A stretch of DNA of 64,000 bases from Eonycteris spelaea. Lineage: Eukaryota; Chordata; Mammalia; Chiroptera; Pteropodidae. Below, one piece after another: positions 32,620 to 44,917 of the stretch; the stretch's first letter is position 1; every line of letters begins with the position of its first letter. The notes under the pieces are model-generated. The model saw only the letters and a program-made list of their open reading frames with translations. It was not told where the DNA came from and made no database searches. The stretch spans positions 2,170,001 to 2,234,000 of the forward strand of contig PUFA01000072.1 of NCBI GenBank assembly GCA_003508835.1. Reading direction: 5' to 3'. The position numbers and the translations under genes were made by a program.

Positions 32620-33935
32620 TTCTGCCCTTCCTTTCTCCCCTCAGCACACTGCAATCTGACTTTAATCTCCACCCTTTTTCCAGAATAAGCTCTTCATCAT
32701 GCCACATCCGATCCCCACATTGCTTGGTCTTCCAGCAGCATTTGCTTCAGTTACCCATCGCCCATTGAAACACGTTCTTACACGCTAAAGTTAGCATCAT
32801 ACCCCACCTCACCAGCAGCGTCTTCCCCAGTGCAGGGCGACGAGGTCTTTCCTCGGCCTTCTCTTTTCCATCCATGTTCTCTACCCAGATAATCGCATCC
32901 AATCTCACGGCATCAGCTCTATCGCTAGGCCGATGACTTCCAAGTCACTATCTCCTACCCTTGCCTTCCTCTCGAACCTCAGAGTCCCACTCGGAACACA
33001 TTTCTCCTTGGAAATCTAAAAGGCAACTCAATCTCAACATCAAGAGTCCCAAAACAGAGTTCTCGACCTCCCCGTTGATTTCCTTCTCTCCAGTCTTCCC
33101 TATTTCGGGAAATGATCCCGCCCTTCACACAGGGACTCTGGTTCAGTTGAAAACCCTCACCGACAGCCTTTTCTTCTCTCTCCATCTGATTCATTAGCGA
33201 GTCCGCCGGAGTTATCATCAAGATTCACCACAAACCCGGCCCCTTCTCACCACCTCCACTGCCACCACCTCGACCCCAGCCACTGTCAGATCTTGCCAGG
33301 ACCACCAGGGCCTCCTAGCTGGCTTCTGAGCCTCTTGTGCCCTCTAAATGCAAACGGAGTGATTTTTGTAAAATTTAAATCTGATTATATCTCATTCCTG
33401 CTAGAAAATCTTCCAACAGCATCCCTTGCAAGGAGAATAATAAATCCACAAGCCCCTGCCCGATTTGTCCCCTAATGACCTCCCTGATTTCTGGTCTAGC
33501 TCCTTCTTCACCTCTTCTTGCTGAGACTCATACTTATGGAGCTTGTCTTGAGTTAGAGTCTTCACGTGATGATCTCGCTTTTCCTGGAATACGTTTCCCC
33601 AGATCCTGACATGGTTGGCTCTTCTTGGACTCATCACTTGGATCACAGCTCGAATGTCTTTTCTCCAAGAGGATCGCTTCGGTTAAGGGGGTCCTGGTCC
33701 TGAGACCTCTCTATGCCACTACCCAGCTTTATTTTAGCCCTGTCACTTACCACTGTCTGAAGTTATCTCCGAACGTGTTTTTCTCCTTTATTCCTTCATC
33801 CGTGTACTGTCTCCTCCTAGAGTACTTGACCCAGGAGAGTGGACCTCTGTCCTGTTCCCTACTACTTCCCTAGAGTTTAGAATAGTGCCTGGCACACTAC
33901 GGGAACTCATATTTGTTGGATATGAAATTCCTATT
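32620..33935 (+). repeat. L2-type LINE fragment, 3' part to the end
   Basis: Forward L2 text is clear from about 33360: atctgattatatctcattcc, ctccttcttcacctcttctt, then the 3' end gagtttagaatagtgcctgg, cacactacgggaactcatat. The 5' part (32620-33300) has the same pyrimidine-rich style but is less certain. Confidence 0.65.
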
Positions 33936-34324
33936 TGTTGAATTACAAATGGCATGTGGTAGAATCCTGGGTTGGTTATTTTTCTTCAACAGGCTATTTA
34001 AATGACGGGACAAAGGAGATCAGCGGGTGGTTTGCAATCTTTGGAAAAAACTGGCTTTTCAGTCTCTTTAAGAGACAAATTTCCCTGGCCTCTCTTTCAT
34101 TACATTTATAATAATAATTATTTTTTTGCCCAAAGAGTCAGAGTCACCAAAGAGCGTACTGGACTGTGAGAAACAAAAGCCATCCTGTGCTCTGCATCTC
34201 ATGGGCTTGAAGAGTGTTGGAGCTTGGAGGAGGGCCGAGACATAAGGGACCCAATGTGTGGCGAGTCCAGCAGACAGGGGTACCCCAAGACCCTTAACTT
34301 TGGTGCTGGCCGGCTCGGCATAGG

Positions 34325-34545
34325 GGTTAATACGTGGTCCTCTCTGGAGCTTGGACATAGATGCTTCGGACTTCCGTATCAGTAGCTCTGTGACCCTTGG
34401 GTGAGTCACTCAGTCTCTCTGTACTCCAGGTTCCCCATTTGTATCAGGATGACGATGACGACAAATGCATTTGCCTACAGTTTTTATAAGGATTAAATGT
34501 ATCTATCCCAGCGAAATGTTTGGCTCAGTACCAGGCTGGATTCCT
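34325..34545 (+). repeat. MIR element
   Basis: Forward MIR with tagctctgtgacccttgggt, gagtcactcagtctctctgt, gttccccatttgtatcagga and ataaggattaaatgtatc. Confidence 0.8.
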
Positions 34546-34769
34546 AGTTAGTTTGCTAAAAGGGGCCAGGCTTGAGGTGGCAAAGAATAAATGTGCTTTT
34601 TTTGGGGAATATTGAACTCTGCCTCGTGTCTGTTACACAGATGAAAAATTCCCTCAGCCCATCCTGAACCCCTCTCATCTTGCTTCTTTATCTCTTCCCT
34701 GTCTCCTTCCTCTCCTCCTCAGATGTCTAGGGGAAAAGAGGAAGAAAAGAGAGAAATAAGTACTCCCTC

Positions 34770-34850
34770 CAAAATTTAATTAATTAATTTATTTTATTTA
34801 TTTTATTTAAGTTATTATTATTATATTTTTTAGGGAACTCTTTAATACTT
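34770..34850. repeat. AT-rich low-complexity tract
   Basis: A run of aatt and attt units followed by (tta)n. Simple sequence only. Confidence 0.8.
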
Positions 34851-34859
34851 CCTGGAGTA

Positions 34860-35510
34860 GCCTGCATGCCCCTCAGACACCACGAGAGGGCAGCTCTGCT
34901 CACCGGTCCCAGCCGGCTTATTTCATCGCAGGCATAAATCTGCTGAAGTAAAAAAGGTCTGAGATCCCTCCGGAGGGTATACGGGCCATGTGCTGGGCAC
35001 GCTCGCTAACCTCTCAAATGGCAGCGGGGAAACAGCTGTGGTGTCCTTTTCGTGGTCGCAGTGGCCCAGGTGGTCAGTATGATGAAGAGAGTGGCCCAGG
35101 GCCTCGGTGGCCAGGAGCAGGAACTGCAGCCCCGGGAACGAACAGGGGCCGCAGGAGAGGCGGCGCCTGAGCTCTTGGGAATTCTCCTTTGTGACCTGAA
35201 AGGGCCGGGCTGGAAGGAGCCGAGTGGGAGAACAGTGGGCGTTCCCTTCCTACTCCTCCCCAGCACCCACAAGGTTGGGCTCATCTACAGGCTGAGCCCC
35301 AAGAACAGGGTTAGGGTGGCTGTTCCCCACTCCCTCCCAAGCAGGAAATCGGAAAGGGCCTGACTCCCTGAGAACATCTCACGAGCAGGAAGTCCTCAAG
35401 ACAAGCCCCCTCCCCCACCCCCCCTTGGGGGGAGGGGAACACCATGACTTGTGACTGTGTGTTATTGTTGTCCCAAGACAGAGTCCAGAGGCCACTGGGT
35501 CTGCTGAGGG
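34860..35510. other. GC-rich single-copy spacer
   Basis: Higher GC than its surroundings. Open frames occur on both strands because stop codons are rare at this base composition. None has convincing splice sites or a recognisable protein. Confidence 0.45.
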
Positions 35511-35513
35511 CTG

Positions 35514-35870
35514 TGTACTAGTTTGCTCAGGCTGCAATGACAAATAACCACAGACTGGGTGCCTTAAACGGCGATGTATTTTCTCACAGTTAAGAAGTCT
35601 TGAAGCAGCAAGATCAAGGTGTGGGCAGAGGGGGAGTGCTCTACGGCCTCCCTCTCTCCTTGGCTTGCAGACGCAACTCTCTCGCTGCCTCTTGGGAGGT
35701 CGTGCCACTGTGTGCCCCCCTGGAGTCTCTTCCTCTTCCTTTAAGGACACTGGGCCCCACCCTAATAGCCTCATTTTAACCTGATCTCCTCTATAAAGAC
35801 CTTATCTCCGCATGCATTCTGAGATGACACCTTTTGTCATGTGAATTTTGGAGATACAATTCAGCCCACA
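35514..35870 (-). mobile_element. MaLR/MLT1-type LTR
   Basis: The + strand runs from tgtactagtttgctcaggct through aaccacagactgggtgcctt, ttctcacagttaagaagtc and gccccaccctaatagcctca to ttggagatacaattcagccc. That is the complement of a common old mammalian LTR with TG...CA ends, about 357 bases long. I see no internal viral genes beside it, so it is probably a solo LTR. Confidence 0.65.
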
Positions 35871-37261
35871 GGAGACTGTCACTCACTGGGCTCAGTTCTC
35901 TTCAATGTCAATCAAGGACAGCTAAAAAGCCCACCAGCTTTCACACCCAGCCACTGGGTTGACAGAGGCGGGGAGGGGAGGTGGGGTAGCGCCCGCCATG
36001 AGGACGGGGCGGCTGTCATTTGGTCACCGGCGGGAGGGCCCGGGAGAACTGTGAAGGTGTTGGTTGGGTGAGGAGGGGTGGCATGAAGCAGGCCCAGCTT
36101 CATGTGGTCAGTGACCTGCTGTTGGTGGCCATAGCCAGGGAGCGGGGGTGAGTGGGGGCGGGAGGGCAGCCCCAGCAGAAACACAGGGCATGGCTGAGAG
36201 GTGACCACCTGCAATGGCTGGCTGGTCTCTTGAGTGGGGAATAAAGTGCCCTTCTCCGTCCTACCCTCCTGGGACGAGGCCCCTTTGTGTGTTAGGGGAA
36301 AGATGAAGAGAGCGAAAAACATTCAGGGTCCAGTTCGGGCCAAGCGGACTCGTTAGAAAAGGGACATTTGTACTGCCCAGGAAGATCACTAAAGTGCCCG
36401 AGGAGGTGGGAGAATCTTTGATATTTAAACCCTCCTACCATGCTCTTTGCTTGGTTCCCCTCTCTGGATGGAGCTGATGGCAGGAAGGCAGCCTCCAACA
36501 TGGCGGTTACAGACGCCACCGGTCCCCAACGGTACTGAGGTGTGGTGTGTGTGTGTGTGTGTGAACACATGGAGGTAGTAGGTACCGGCCTGCAGCAGCG
36601 GGCAGAATTCCCGCCCTCCTCACCACACGTCTCTCGAACCAGAACTGCTTTCTAGCTAGCACCCACCCGGCGTCAGACCCACCTGGATCTCCGCACTGTA
36701 TCCTTAGCCATCAGACCGTCTCCCAAGGCAACCGGAACCTTCTCAACGCCGCATTCTGAGGCTCCGTCCAGCCCGCCCGGCTGCAAGAGGGGAGTTCTGA
36801 AAAAGCAACTTGACGCTCAGTGGTAAAGAAGGCACGACTTTGCTACTCTGAGGTGGCTGTGATATTGCTTCCCCATAGTGTTTGTGCGAAGAAAACGTGT
36901 TCCTTGGGAAATTAGGGGCTACAAAAAAATTAAAAAATAAAAAAATAATCTAATGCTAATAAAAAGGGAGAGAAAAAGGCCAAGAAATAGATTTCTGAGG
37001 AATCCAAAGATTACGGTACCGTCCCCAGTTCTCTCCTGTTGCTTGGGATGAGCTCAGTTTTTCCCTCCCAGGAGTGCGCCAAATGTTTCCAGAGAACTAA
37101 ATGTCTCTGTCACTTTCCACAGCTGCGGCTGGCGTTAGTGACGTGGTCCCGGCATGGCTGAGGGGGCAGGAGGGATGGAGGAGATGGCAGCAGAGGCAGC
37201 GTGGGGCGGGAAAACAACAAGGCCCCCGGGGAACTTGGGCCACACTCTCAGAAGTGTCGCA
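35871..37261. other. GC-rich spacer with a short TG repeat
   Basis: A (TG)n run lies at 36543-36561 and an A-rich tract at 36924-36950. The rest is GC-rich, apparently single-copy DNA; the open frames in it are not supported by any recognisable protein. Confidence 0.45.
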
Positions 37262-37275
37262 AGATGGGGATCTGA

Positions 37276-37421
37276 GTCTCTGGCCATGCCACCCTGAACG
37301 GGCCCGATCTCGGCAGATCTCGGACGCTCAGCAGGGTCAGGCCTGGTCAGTACTTGGATGGGAGACCCCCTAGGAAGACCAGGTGCTGCAGGCGCTAAAA
37401 AATAAAACAAACAAACAAAAT
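37276..37421 (+). mobile_element. 5S-rRNA-derived SINE, short form, with target-site duplication
   Basis: From 37276 to about 37396 the + strand follows 5S rRNA. It has ggccatgccaccctgaacg, the A-box segment cgctcagcagggtcaggcct, the C-box segment cagtacttggatgggagacc and the end caggtgctgcaggcgct. The tail 37397-37421 is A-rich with (AAAC) units. The flanks are a 14-base duplication with one mismatch: agatggggatctga (37262-37275) and agatggagatctga (37422-37435). This is a retroposed copy, not a 5S gene: it has no T-run terminator and carries substitutions in the promoter boxes. It resembles the short 5S SINE (MEG-RS) of fruit bats. Confidence 0.85.
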
Positions 37422-37435
37422 AGATGGAGATCTGA

Positions 37436-38575
37436 GATCTCTGCCACCAGGAAACCCTCTGTGGGAATTTTCCTGGAATGTCAGGTGAGGAGTGTGGGGC
37501 AGGGAGCACAGGCCGGAGGTTCCTTTTGCCCTGGGAGTTTGGACTACATCTTTCTGGGAAAAAAATAACATCTGCTATTGTGTCTCTTGCTAAGCAGGCC
37601 CACAATCAGGGAAAGCAGAGCCACACCGAGGGGAAAAGCGAGGGGAGGGCTCTGGTTTTGGCCTTCCAGACGTTTCCCCTCTTCCCCTCTGCAGCAAGCT
37701 GATGGCAACCGCCAGCTATTTCCAAGAGCATTTTTCCCCACCCGTTTTTCCATAGCCCACGCCTTCCCCCATGCCGAGGGGCTACTGGGTTGGTGGAGTT
37801 CAAAATGTGCTGTGACGGTCGAATAACACATTCTAGTTGCAGGAAAATTTAAAACCACAGAATGACATAAATAAGAGATAAACAATTACCTGTTCTCCAG
37901 CCTCCCAGAAAACATCACTGATAATATTGCCATGTAATTTCCTCCTGGTCTTCTTTTTCAACGCAAGCTTTCAAACATGTTTAAACATAGATGAGACAGT
38001 ATATTATATACACATATATTATGTTTCATATTTTTGTGTGTGTATATATATATATATATATATGCATATATACAAATTCCTTTTATCTTGATGTTCCCAT
38101 TTAACATTATCTCATGAGCATTTTTTCCATGGGTGACATTCTTTTGAGAGAATTCCTGACCTCAGAGAAATCTACCAAGCGGAGCCTGCCTCTCTCTGTC
38201 ACTCGCTTGAGAAAGCCCGGGGTGTCAGCAGTCAGGGCTGAGCGGAGGCCCGGATCTCACTTACCCCAGCCCGGTGCTCCCTTCCAGGGTCAGTCAGAGC
38301 TGCTTGCCTGCTCATGCCAAACTTCCTCCCACGGGGCCTTCCGAAGCTTTCCACAGCTTCGACATCAACGACACTTTTGTCTGCTCCACTTGGGGGAGAG
38401 CGCTGGATAGTCTGTTTTTTGTGTCCTTGATGGATCCAGCCCAAGTTCAATGGACCCATGTACTTGCTCAGTTTCCCTAGATGGCCCAGCTCCAAGAACA
38501 GCTCAGATGCCAAGGAAACCCAAATCCCTGCCTCGGTAGCCAAAGTGGACAGGCTGTTTCCTGATACTCCATGCA

Positions 38576-38643
<68 letters not shown>

Positions 38644-38960
38644 GTGAGCTCCAATCTGTGATTTCATTTCTGATAGTATGAAACAGCTCAGTGCATAGTA
38701 CAGCAATGTTCCCGCCGCCCCCCCCTTCTCCCTCCCACCATGCAAATAGATGATCTAGCCCTCCCTAGCTGACTCAGCTGTAAAAAAGAATAAGTGTCTG
38801 TGAATGAAAATTTTTGCAAATGAATTCAACCAACAGCTGGGCAGAGCTTTGTTGATGATGAAAATAATCAACGTTTTAATGGATATATAGCTTCCTCTGG
38901 GGTGTGCTATATTACAGGTAGTAATTGTTCTTTGGAATGGTTAAAGTACCAAGGTCTACA
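37436..38960. other. Spacer with microsatellites; possible old LINE piece
   Basis: It holds a TA repeat at 38038-38064 and a TG repeat at 38577-38640. Part of 37890-38130 (atctcatgagcattttttcc) resembles an antisense old LINE but is too diverged to assign. No gene seen. Confidence 0.4.
38577..38640. repeat. (TG)n microsatellite
   Basis: About 64 bases of TG units with a single ctt interruption. The protein-like frames across it are spurious. Confidence 0.95.
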
Positions 38961-39310
38961 GAGAAATTATTATTTTTTTATTGTGATAAAATATACATAA
39001 CATAAAATTTACCATTTTGACCATTTTTAAGTGTACAGTTCTGTGGCATTAAGTACATTCATATCATTGTGCAACTATCACCACCATCCATCTCCAGAAT
39101 GCTTTCATTTTCCCAAACTGAAACTCTATATCCATTAAATAATAACTCCCCATTTGTCCTACCCTCAGCCTCAGGCAACTGTTATTCTACCTTCTGGAAA
39201 ATGACTTATAGAATATATCCTGGGTTACCCTTAAATCATCACTCATGTTTACCCATTCATTTTACAAATATTTATTAAGCGCTCACGCTGGTGAACAGAA
39301 CAAAACACCT
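38960..39310 (-). mobile_element. Old L1 3' fragment followed by an L2-like end, antisense
   Basis: 38960-39215 has the antisense L1 text attgtgataaaatatacata, acataaaatttaccattttg, caaactgaaactctatatcc. At 39245 an L2-like end begins (acccattcattttacaaata, tttattaagcgctcacgctg). Confidence 0.7.
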
Positions 39311-39584
39311 GTCCATGCGAAGCTTACATTTTTAAACAATAAACTTACATTTTCAAGCAATAAATACTCTGTAAGGAAACAGTTACCAGGTGGTCCAAGA
39401 TGGCTTCTTCGAGAAAGTAAAATTTTGGATGGAGGCTTTAATGAAGTGAGAGGGAGTGGTGCAAAAATCTGAGGGAGGAGCATGGGGGAGGGTGGGTGGG
39501 GAGCAAACAGGTGCATCAACCCTGAGGAGATGTATCTATTATGGGAGTTTTGCTCTATGTAGTAGACTATCCCATCAAAATATG

Positions 39585-39960
39585 GTTAGACTTCCCATTC
39601 TCAAAGTGAGATCTGGGGAACCCCTTGGAGTTTCCAAGAACTCTTTCAAGGTATCTATGAGGTTATTTTTATAATAATACCAAGAACGCCCTCATTCTTT
39701 TCACAAGTGTAGAGGGAGAGTGTTTCATTGGCTATATGAGGTATTACAACAGAAGCATATGTTAGAAGCTGTCTCCTGTTAATTCAGACATTAGAGACAT
39801 TTGCAAACAGAGAGAACGACCATTCTTACTATTTTTTTTCTTTTGGAAAATATAATTATTTTTCATGAACTGTTGTTTGTATGAACATGAAACAGGTTTG
39901 TTATTTTTACTTGAAAATAAATTACTTCATAAATAGTGAAACTGACATATGACATTTTAA
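39585..39960 (+). mobile_element. hAT-Charlie-type non-autonomous element
   Basis: The text has a familiar Charlie-derived layout: gagatctggggaaccccttg, caaggtatctatgaggttat, tttttataataataccaaga, then cttcataaatagtg near the far end. Orientation is tentative. Confidence 0.5.
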
Positions 39961-40329
39961 CGGGATAAAACGAAGTTGAATTTTGTACATACAGGAGCCC
40001 CATAAATATATGAAACCCAAGGGCAAGGTGAGCAGTTGAGGCTTATATACCATCTGAGCTAAAGAATGGGATAAGGGCTTGGGGCTACAAGTGGAGGAGG
40101 ATAATTCACAGAACATTAAGAAGAGCAGATGTTCGGTAATTAGATGTTTGCCCTGCAATACAGATAGGTCATTTATAAAAGTTATCTCTTCTAAGGGTCC
40201 AGAAAGAGTCTCCCCAGCATGTGCCACCGTGGCATGCAGGTTACGTGAAGCTAAAAATAATCGAAGCTCAACAAATTCAAGAAGAGTTTGTTTAACCTCC
40301 CTTACCTGCCAAAAGGCATTCAGATAGAA

Positions 40330-40712
40330 AAGGCTGCTTCAGGAGGGGGACTTTAGCCCATTCGTCTTATATGACTTGAATGTGTCAGACAGAGCGAATC
40401 CAAGCAAGCCTGTGTGTTAGATTCCCCTCTGTGTCCCATGTTGCTGGGTGGCCTGGCATTGTTTATCACCTGCTTGCTCTTTTGCATCTCCCTGTGAATT
40501 ACCTACTCCCCCCTCCTTAGTCCAGAAGAGCATATAAGCCTTAACTGGCCCGTTTGTCCTCAGGTCTCACGATCTTCTGGAACCCTCATACGTGCATATG
40601 TAATACATTTGGTCATTCTTTCCTGTTCATGCATCTTATGTTAATTTGATTATTAGTCCAGCCAGAAGAACTTAAAAAGGTAGAAAGGACAAATTATTTC
40701 TCTGGCCCTACA
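40330..40712 (+). mobile_element. ERV1-like LTR
   Basis: The order of features is that of a retroviral LTR: a U3-like stretch (tggcattgtttatcacctgc), a TATA-like gagcatataagccttaactg near 40530, a weak poly(A)-like taatacattt near 40600, and an end at agccagaagaacttaaaaag and ccctaca. No viral coding region is next to it. Family assignment is from memory of the style and is uncertain; the left end may begin earlier, near 40230. Confidence 0.5.
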
Positions 40713-43430
40713 CTCTGGTAATAGCTCTCTCTCTCTCTCTGAGCCAGGCCCCCTCTCTAAATTCCCTTAGGCAGTTTAAGGAAGAGGTCAAAGTTTTTCT
40801 TGAGTCTATTGGGTCTCGATTGCCTTCAGCTCAAAAAAAATCCATATGCAAAAGTGGCACCTTTTGGGGTGGCCGCAGCCTGCTCTCCTTCACAGAGTTT
40901 CAACCACGCCATCGAGGACCAGCGTACTTTCCAACTTTCCAACATTCCACTTGGCCACGCTCGGCTTGTCAGCAGCCCTGCCTCATGGGCAAAGACAGAT
41001 GCTTGAGCAGTTCCAGGTGTCGTGGACGTCCAGACAAGACAGGCATTTCCTCCCGTGAGTCTCTGCGTTAGGAGAAAATCTTTCCCCAAAGCTTGCCTAT
41101 ATAGGTCCTGTGGGCCTGGATCCGGCTGCATGCCCACACTCCAGTCCTAAGGAGGGCGAGAGGCAAATCTTGGCATTTTCTCCATCTTGGGAAGGAAGGG
41201 TCCTGCCGCAGGAAAGGCAGTGGGAGAGGGCGCCACTGGGCTGGACCACTGGACGGGGTTGGCCTGATGGAGAAGCAGCAAGCCGGCTGGTGTGGGAAGA
41301 TGGGGAGAGTGTCGGTGTCACGCGTGGAGAAAAGTGGGGAGAGGGTTGAGATCCACTGCTTTGGCTGAGAAATGTTATTATATGTGAGTCCTGGGTTGAC
41401 GACAAAGTACAGTCGACAGCAAGAATGAGGTCCAGCTATTTTGCTGGATGCAAACTCGATATAAATTCGGAATCCGGAATCTCAAGTTCCTTAAAGTGTA
41501 AGCCATAAACTCGGCAAGTCAAACATGTGACTTTTCATGATGTATTTTAATCACTTCACCAGCCTTTTAATTAAAAGGTTGCCTGTTCGATGGGTGGAAG
41601 GGGAGCAATAAGCGGCTTTGGGAAGAGTAGGTGAGGCGTTTTGTAATTCAAGTACGAGTGAGTACTAACCAGGCTTTTTGTCTGGAAAGCCAAGGCTGGC
41701 AAGCAATTTCTTGCATCTCAGACTTTGCACCTTTCTTGGGCAAAACGCAGAAGCGCAGGGAACCCTTAAACACGGTCTTCCGATGTGCTGGGATTGGACT
41801 CAAAAGAAAAAAAAAAAACAAACAAGCAAACCCAAGCCAAATGGATCACAATTTTGCCTGCCCTTTTTTATTATCATATCCTTCCAATAGTCTTTTTTTT
41901 TTTTAATAAACAATCGAATGTTGATTATCATCTAAATCCAAGGGTAAGGTTGGCTAATTGACAACTGACACAAAAATAGAATTGCTGAAAATTTTCATTG
42001 CCTTAAAAAAATTGGATTTTTAGAGAGTTTCATATAATTTTGTTTCGTCAAAATGGCCCAATGGCCATCTTAGATCTAAAAATTTCTGTTAAGACGTATT
42101 TTGCTCAATTTTTCAGAACCTCTGACAAGAGGCAGCCATGGGCTTTCATGACAGGAGTTCTGATTTTAATTCAAAAAATATGACCTGAAAAATGGAACGT
42201 TAGGCTTTTAGGTGTTCCAGGAAGCAACACAATAAATAAAGCCTGTATAGTAATTTAGCTGTCTGCCCTTAGATAATATAATCTAGCTTGGAAATATAGA
42301 TTTGTTGTTCTTTTAGTTATTAATAAAATTTTTTTTTTTTTTGCAATTGAAGTTCTATTTATTAGAGATTTACTATTTAGGTCAGACATTTGCTGACTCA
42401 GTTTTTAAAGAATTTACCAACATGGCTTCCTTGGTCTCTCCCCGCCTGGGGGGAAGGCCACAGAGGCAGGGATAATAGCCTTAATTGTAAAAAGGCTGGG
42501 TGAACTTTTATCTTGCTCCCATCCCCAAGGCACTAGACCTTTGGTCGAAGGAGAGAAACTTCCGAGCAGTTTGGGCCCACCAGCAATCACTGTGAAGCGG
42601 TAGGATGCTTTGTCATGCAACTGTGGGCAAGGAAAATGTGCATACTCATGTGGCTCAGGGTTTAACGGATTAGTTTAGGGAAATGGTCAAAGCTGTGTGA
42701 GTAGAAGAGATACAAATTTCTTATGTAGTCCAGACAGGACAGGTTCTGGAAGAAAATTCATCCCTATCAAGGCAAGAGCTGTTTGATTTTACATACCCTA
42801 GGAGAAACCAGCTGGGAGTGGGATCCCCACCCCCCAATCTTTGAAACCAGAGTGTGCTCTTCCCATCTCTCTTGGAAAGCGGGGAAGTATTGAGTTCCTG
42901 GAGCCCACCAGATGCTCTGCAGAAGCCGCAGTGAGGGAGCAGAGGAGAAAGGCCAGTCAACATCCTTTTGACACCAGAGGCTTGTGAAATTTGCAAGTCG
43001 CAGGAGAAAAGAGGCATTTATGTAAGGAAGGGTGATGGATGGGGGGAGAGAGTGGGGGCAGGGGGTTTAAGAACAAGGGCTTCCTGGAGAGAGAAGGGAG
43101 TGATTTGCAAGAAAAGAATTCTCTTTCTACTATATCACAGAATACTCTAGGATGCTGTTTGTAAATTATCAAAAGGAAAAAAAATGATTGAATTATATTT
43201 GGGGTTTTAGTAGATTTACTATATTTACATGTAGCAAACAGCTAGGTATTTGTGGTTGGGGTTGAATTGTAAGGAAGGAGTGTGATAATCGGTACATATC
43301 TTGGATATATAACCTTATATCCTCTAGCAAAGATCAGAAACATTTGGTTCAGTACAAACCCCAGAACTGCCCTAAGAGTAATGGTGAGGAGAACTTTGCA
43401 GGATGAATAGTGAACTGCCCAAGTAGATGA
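40713..43430. other. GC-moderate spacer without recognised genes
   Basis: It contains a (CT)n run at 40725-40740 and T tracts near 41891 and 42329. Open frames on both strands overlap one another and none resembles a known protein. Confidence 0.45.
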
Positions 43431-43431
43431 G

Positions 43432-43617
43432 TTAAAGCTTCTCCAACAGGGCTCTTCTTGGTAGAAACCTGGGGTACTGGTTGCTCTTAGCTTCTTTTAC
43501 AAAGGCGAAAAAGATGTAACGTTGGTGGGTGGCGAGAGAGCCCATCATCACCCCCAAGAGAAGAACAATAGCAAATGCAGGACAGATGAGATCAGGGTTG
43601 GTGGCTCTGAATTCTGC
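43432..43617 (-). other. Unexplained exon-like open segment
   Basis: On the minus strand a strong acceptor-like stretch (ttccttaatttttgcctttgcag) ends at 43618. It is followed by an open frame encoding a hydrophobic segment (residues CPAFAIVLLLGVMMGSLA) and then a basic tail ending in a stop at 43432. I do not recognise the protein. There is no strong donor before the stop. It could be a terminal exon of a lost or unannotated gene, a processed-gene fragment, or chance. Confidence 0.2.
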
Positions 43618-43659
43618 AAAGGCAAAAATTAAGGAAATTGTCCAACTGTCTCTCTCTGG

Positions 43660-44917
43660 CAAATTGGGTCTTGGATTCCAGCCCAGGCCAGGAGCTCGGG
43701 CGTCGGGCTGGGCTTGGGGAAGGATGGGCTTGGTCAGCAGTTACGAAGCAGTGGAAGGAGGGGGAAATTGGGTCCCGAATAAGGGTGGGTCTGGCCCGTG
43801 CTCTGGGTTATGGGGCAAAGGGGAACTCGTATTGAGTCTTGGGAAAAAGGCAAAACTAGGGAGCAAGTTTGAACTTGAATCAAGTCCAAAGCCAGGACTT
43901 GAAGGGGTGGGTTGGCAGTCCTGAACTGGCAGGAAGACAAGGAGGGGAGAATGCACTCAGAGAGATCTCAGAGGAAAATCTACATAGGCAGGAACTTTAA
44001 TGGATGGAATGGATAGAACTGTGTAGAATCAGCGTGAGGACTGTGGAAACTAGGACCTGGGGTGGCTCTTGGAAAACCAGAATGGCTGCCAAAGAGAATG
44101 AGAGAAGCCTCTGAGATATTTCCCAGGGAGGAGGGGGAGGGCAGAGTCTATTTGCATTCATGGAGACCCTCCCCCACCTCCACCAGGCCCCGTCCTTTTT
44201 AATTCCATATGGTTTCTCTAGCTGTTCTTTGTGGAGCAGTAATTGGGCAGGTCTCCTTGGTTGTGTGCTCACCCTTGGGTGGGTGCTCTTTGCTGCTAAT
44301 GATCCACGAAGAGGGGGTTGCTGATGCCTGAAGGGGATCTTGGACAAAGGAGCTACACTCTGCCAACTCTGGATAACTCTTTGCTGGCCTTTCTCTAAAC
44401 CAAATACATACTGAGCACAAATTAGTGTGTAAGCAGCTCTTTTGTGAAGGGTTTAAAAACCGACCCAAAGCCACATGGAATGAGAAGGGGAGGGTAGCTG
44501 GGAACCATATCCTTGTCTGGTTCAGTTGTTTTCAACGTGATCAGGCCCAATGCCTTTCTTTTAACCAAATATTTTGAAATGCCTCTCTGTTTTCCTGAAA
44601 TGAAATTTGTATGTATGATAACCTACCTACATATATTCCAAAACCAAAACAAAACCTCATAACATAAATTCCCAAAACAAAGGAGAAATAAATGGAAAAG
44701 GAATTTATTAAAAAATAACTATTTTAATATATAAATGCTTGGGTCTGACTACACCAGAAGGCATAAAAGCAAGTGAGCAGGTACTCATACCGATTTAAAG
44801 AACCACCATGAATGAGAGACCATAAAGGTGGATGGTGTCATTGACTTAAATACCACAAGCAGGTGGCCATTATTGACATCCTTCCCAGAATAGCAGATAA
44901 CTCCTGGGAGCGCCCTT
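43660..44917. other. Spacer without recognised features
   Basis: A G- and A-rich segment (43660-44130) and single-copy-like DNA. Nothing is assignable. Confidence 0.4.

Noticed and set aside
37276..37396. A functional 5S rRNA gene
   Set aside because: It has an A-rich tail, a target-site duplication, no T-run terminator and substitutions in the promoter boxes, so it is a retroposed copy.
35379..37605. Several 130-156-codon minus-strand frames
   Set aside because: They lie across an LTR, a 5S-derived SINE and GC-rich spacer. Parts are translated repeat sequence.
38232..38745. His/Thr-rich and Val/Cys-rich frames
   Set aside because: Translation of the (TG)n microsatellite in different frames.
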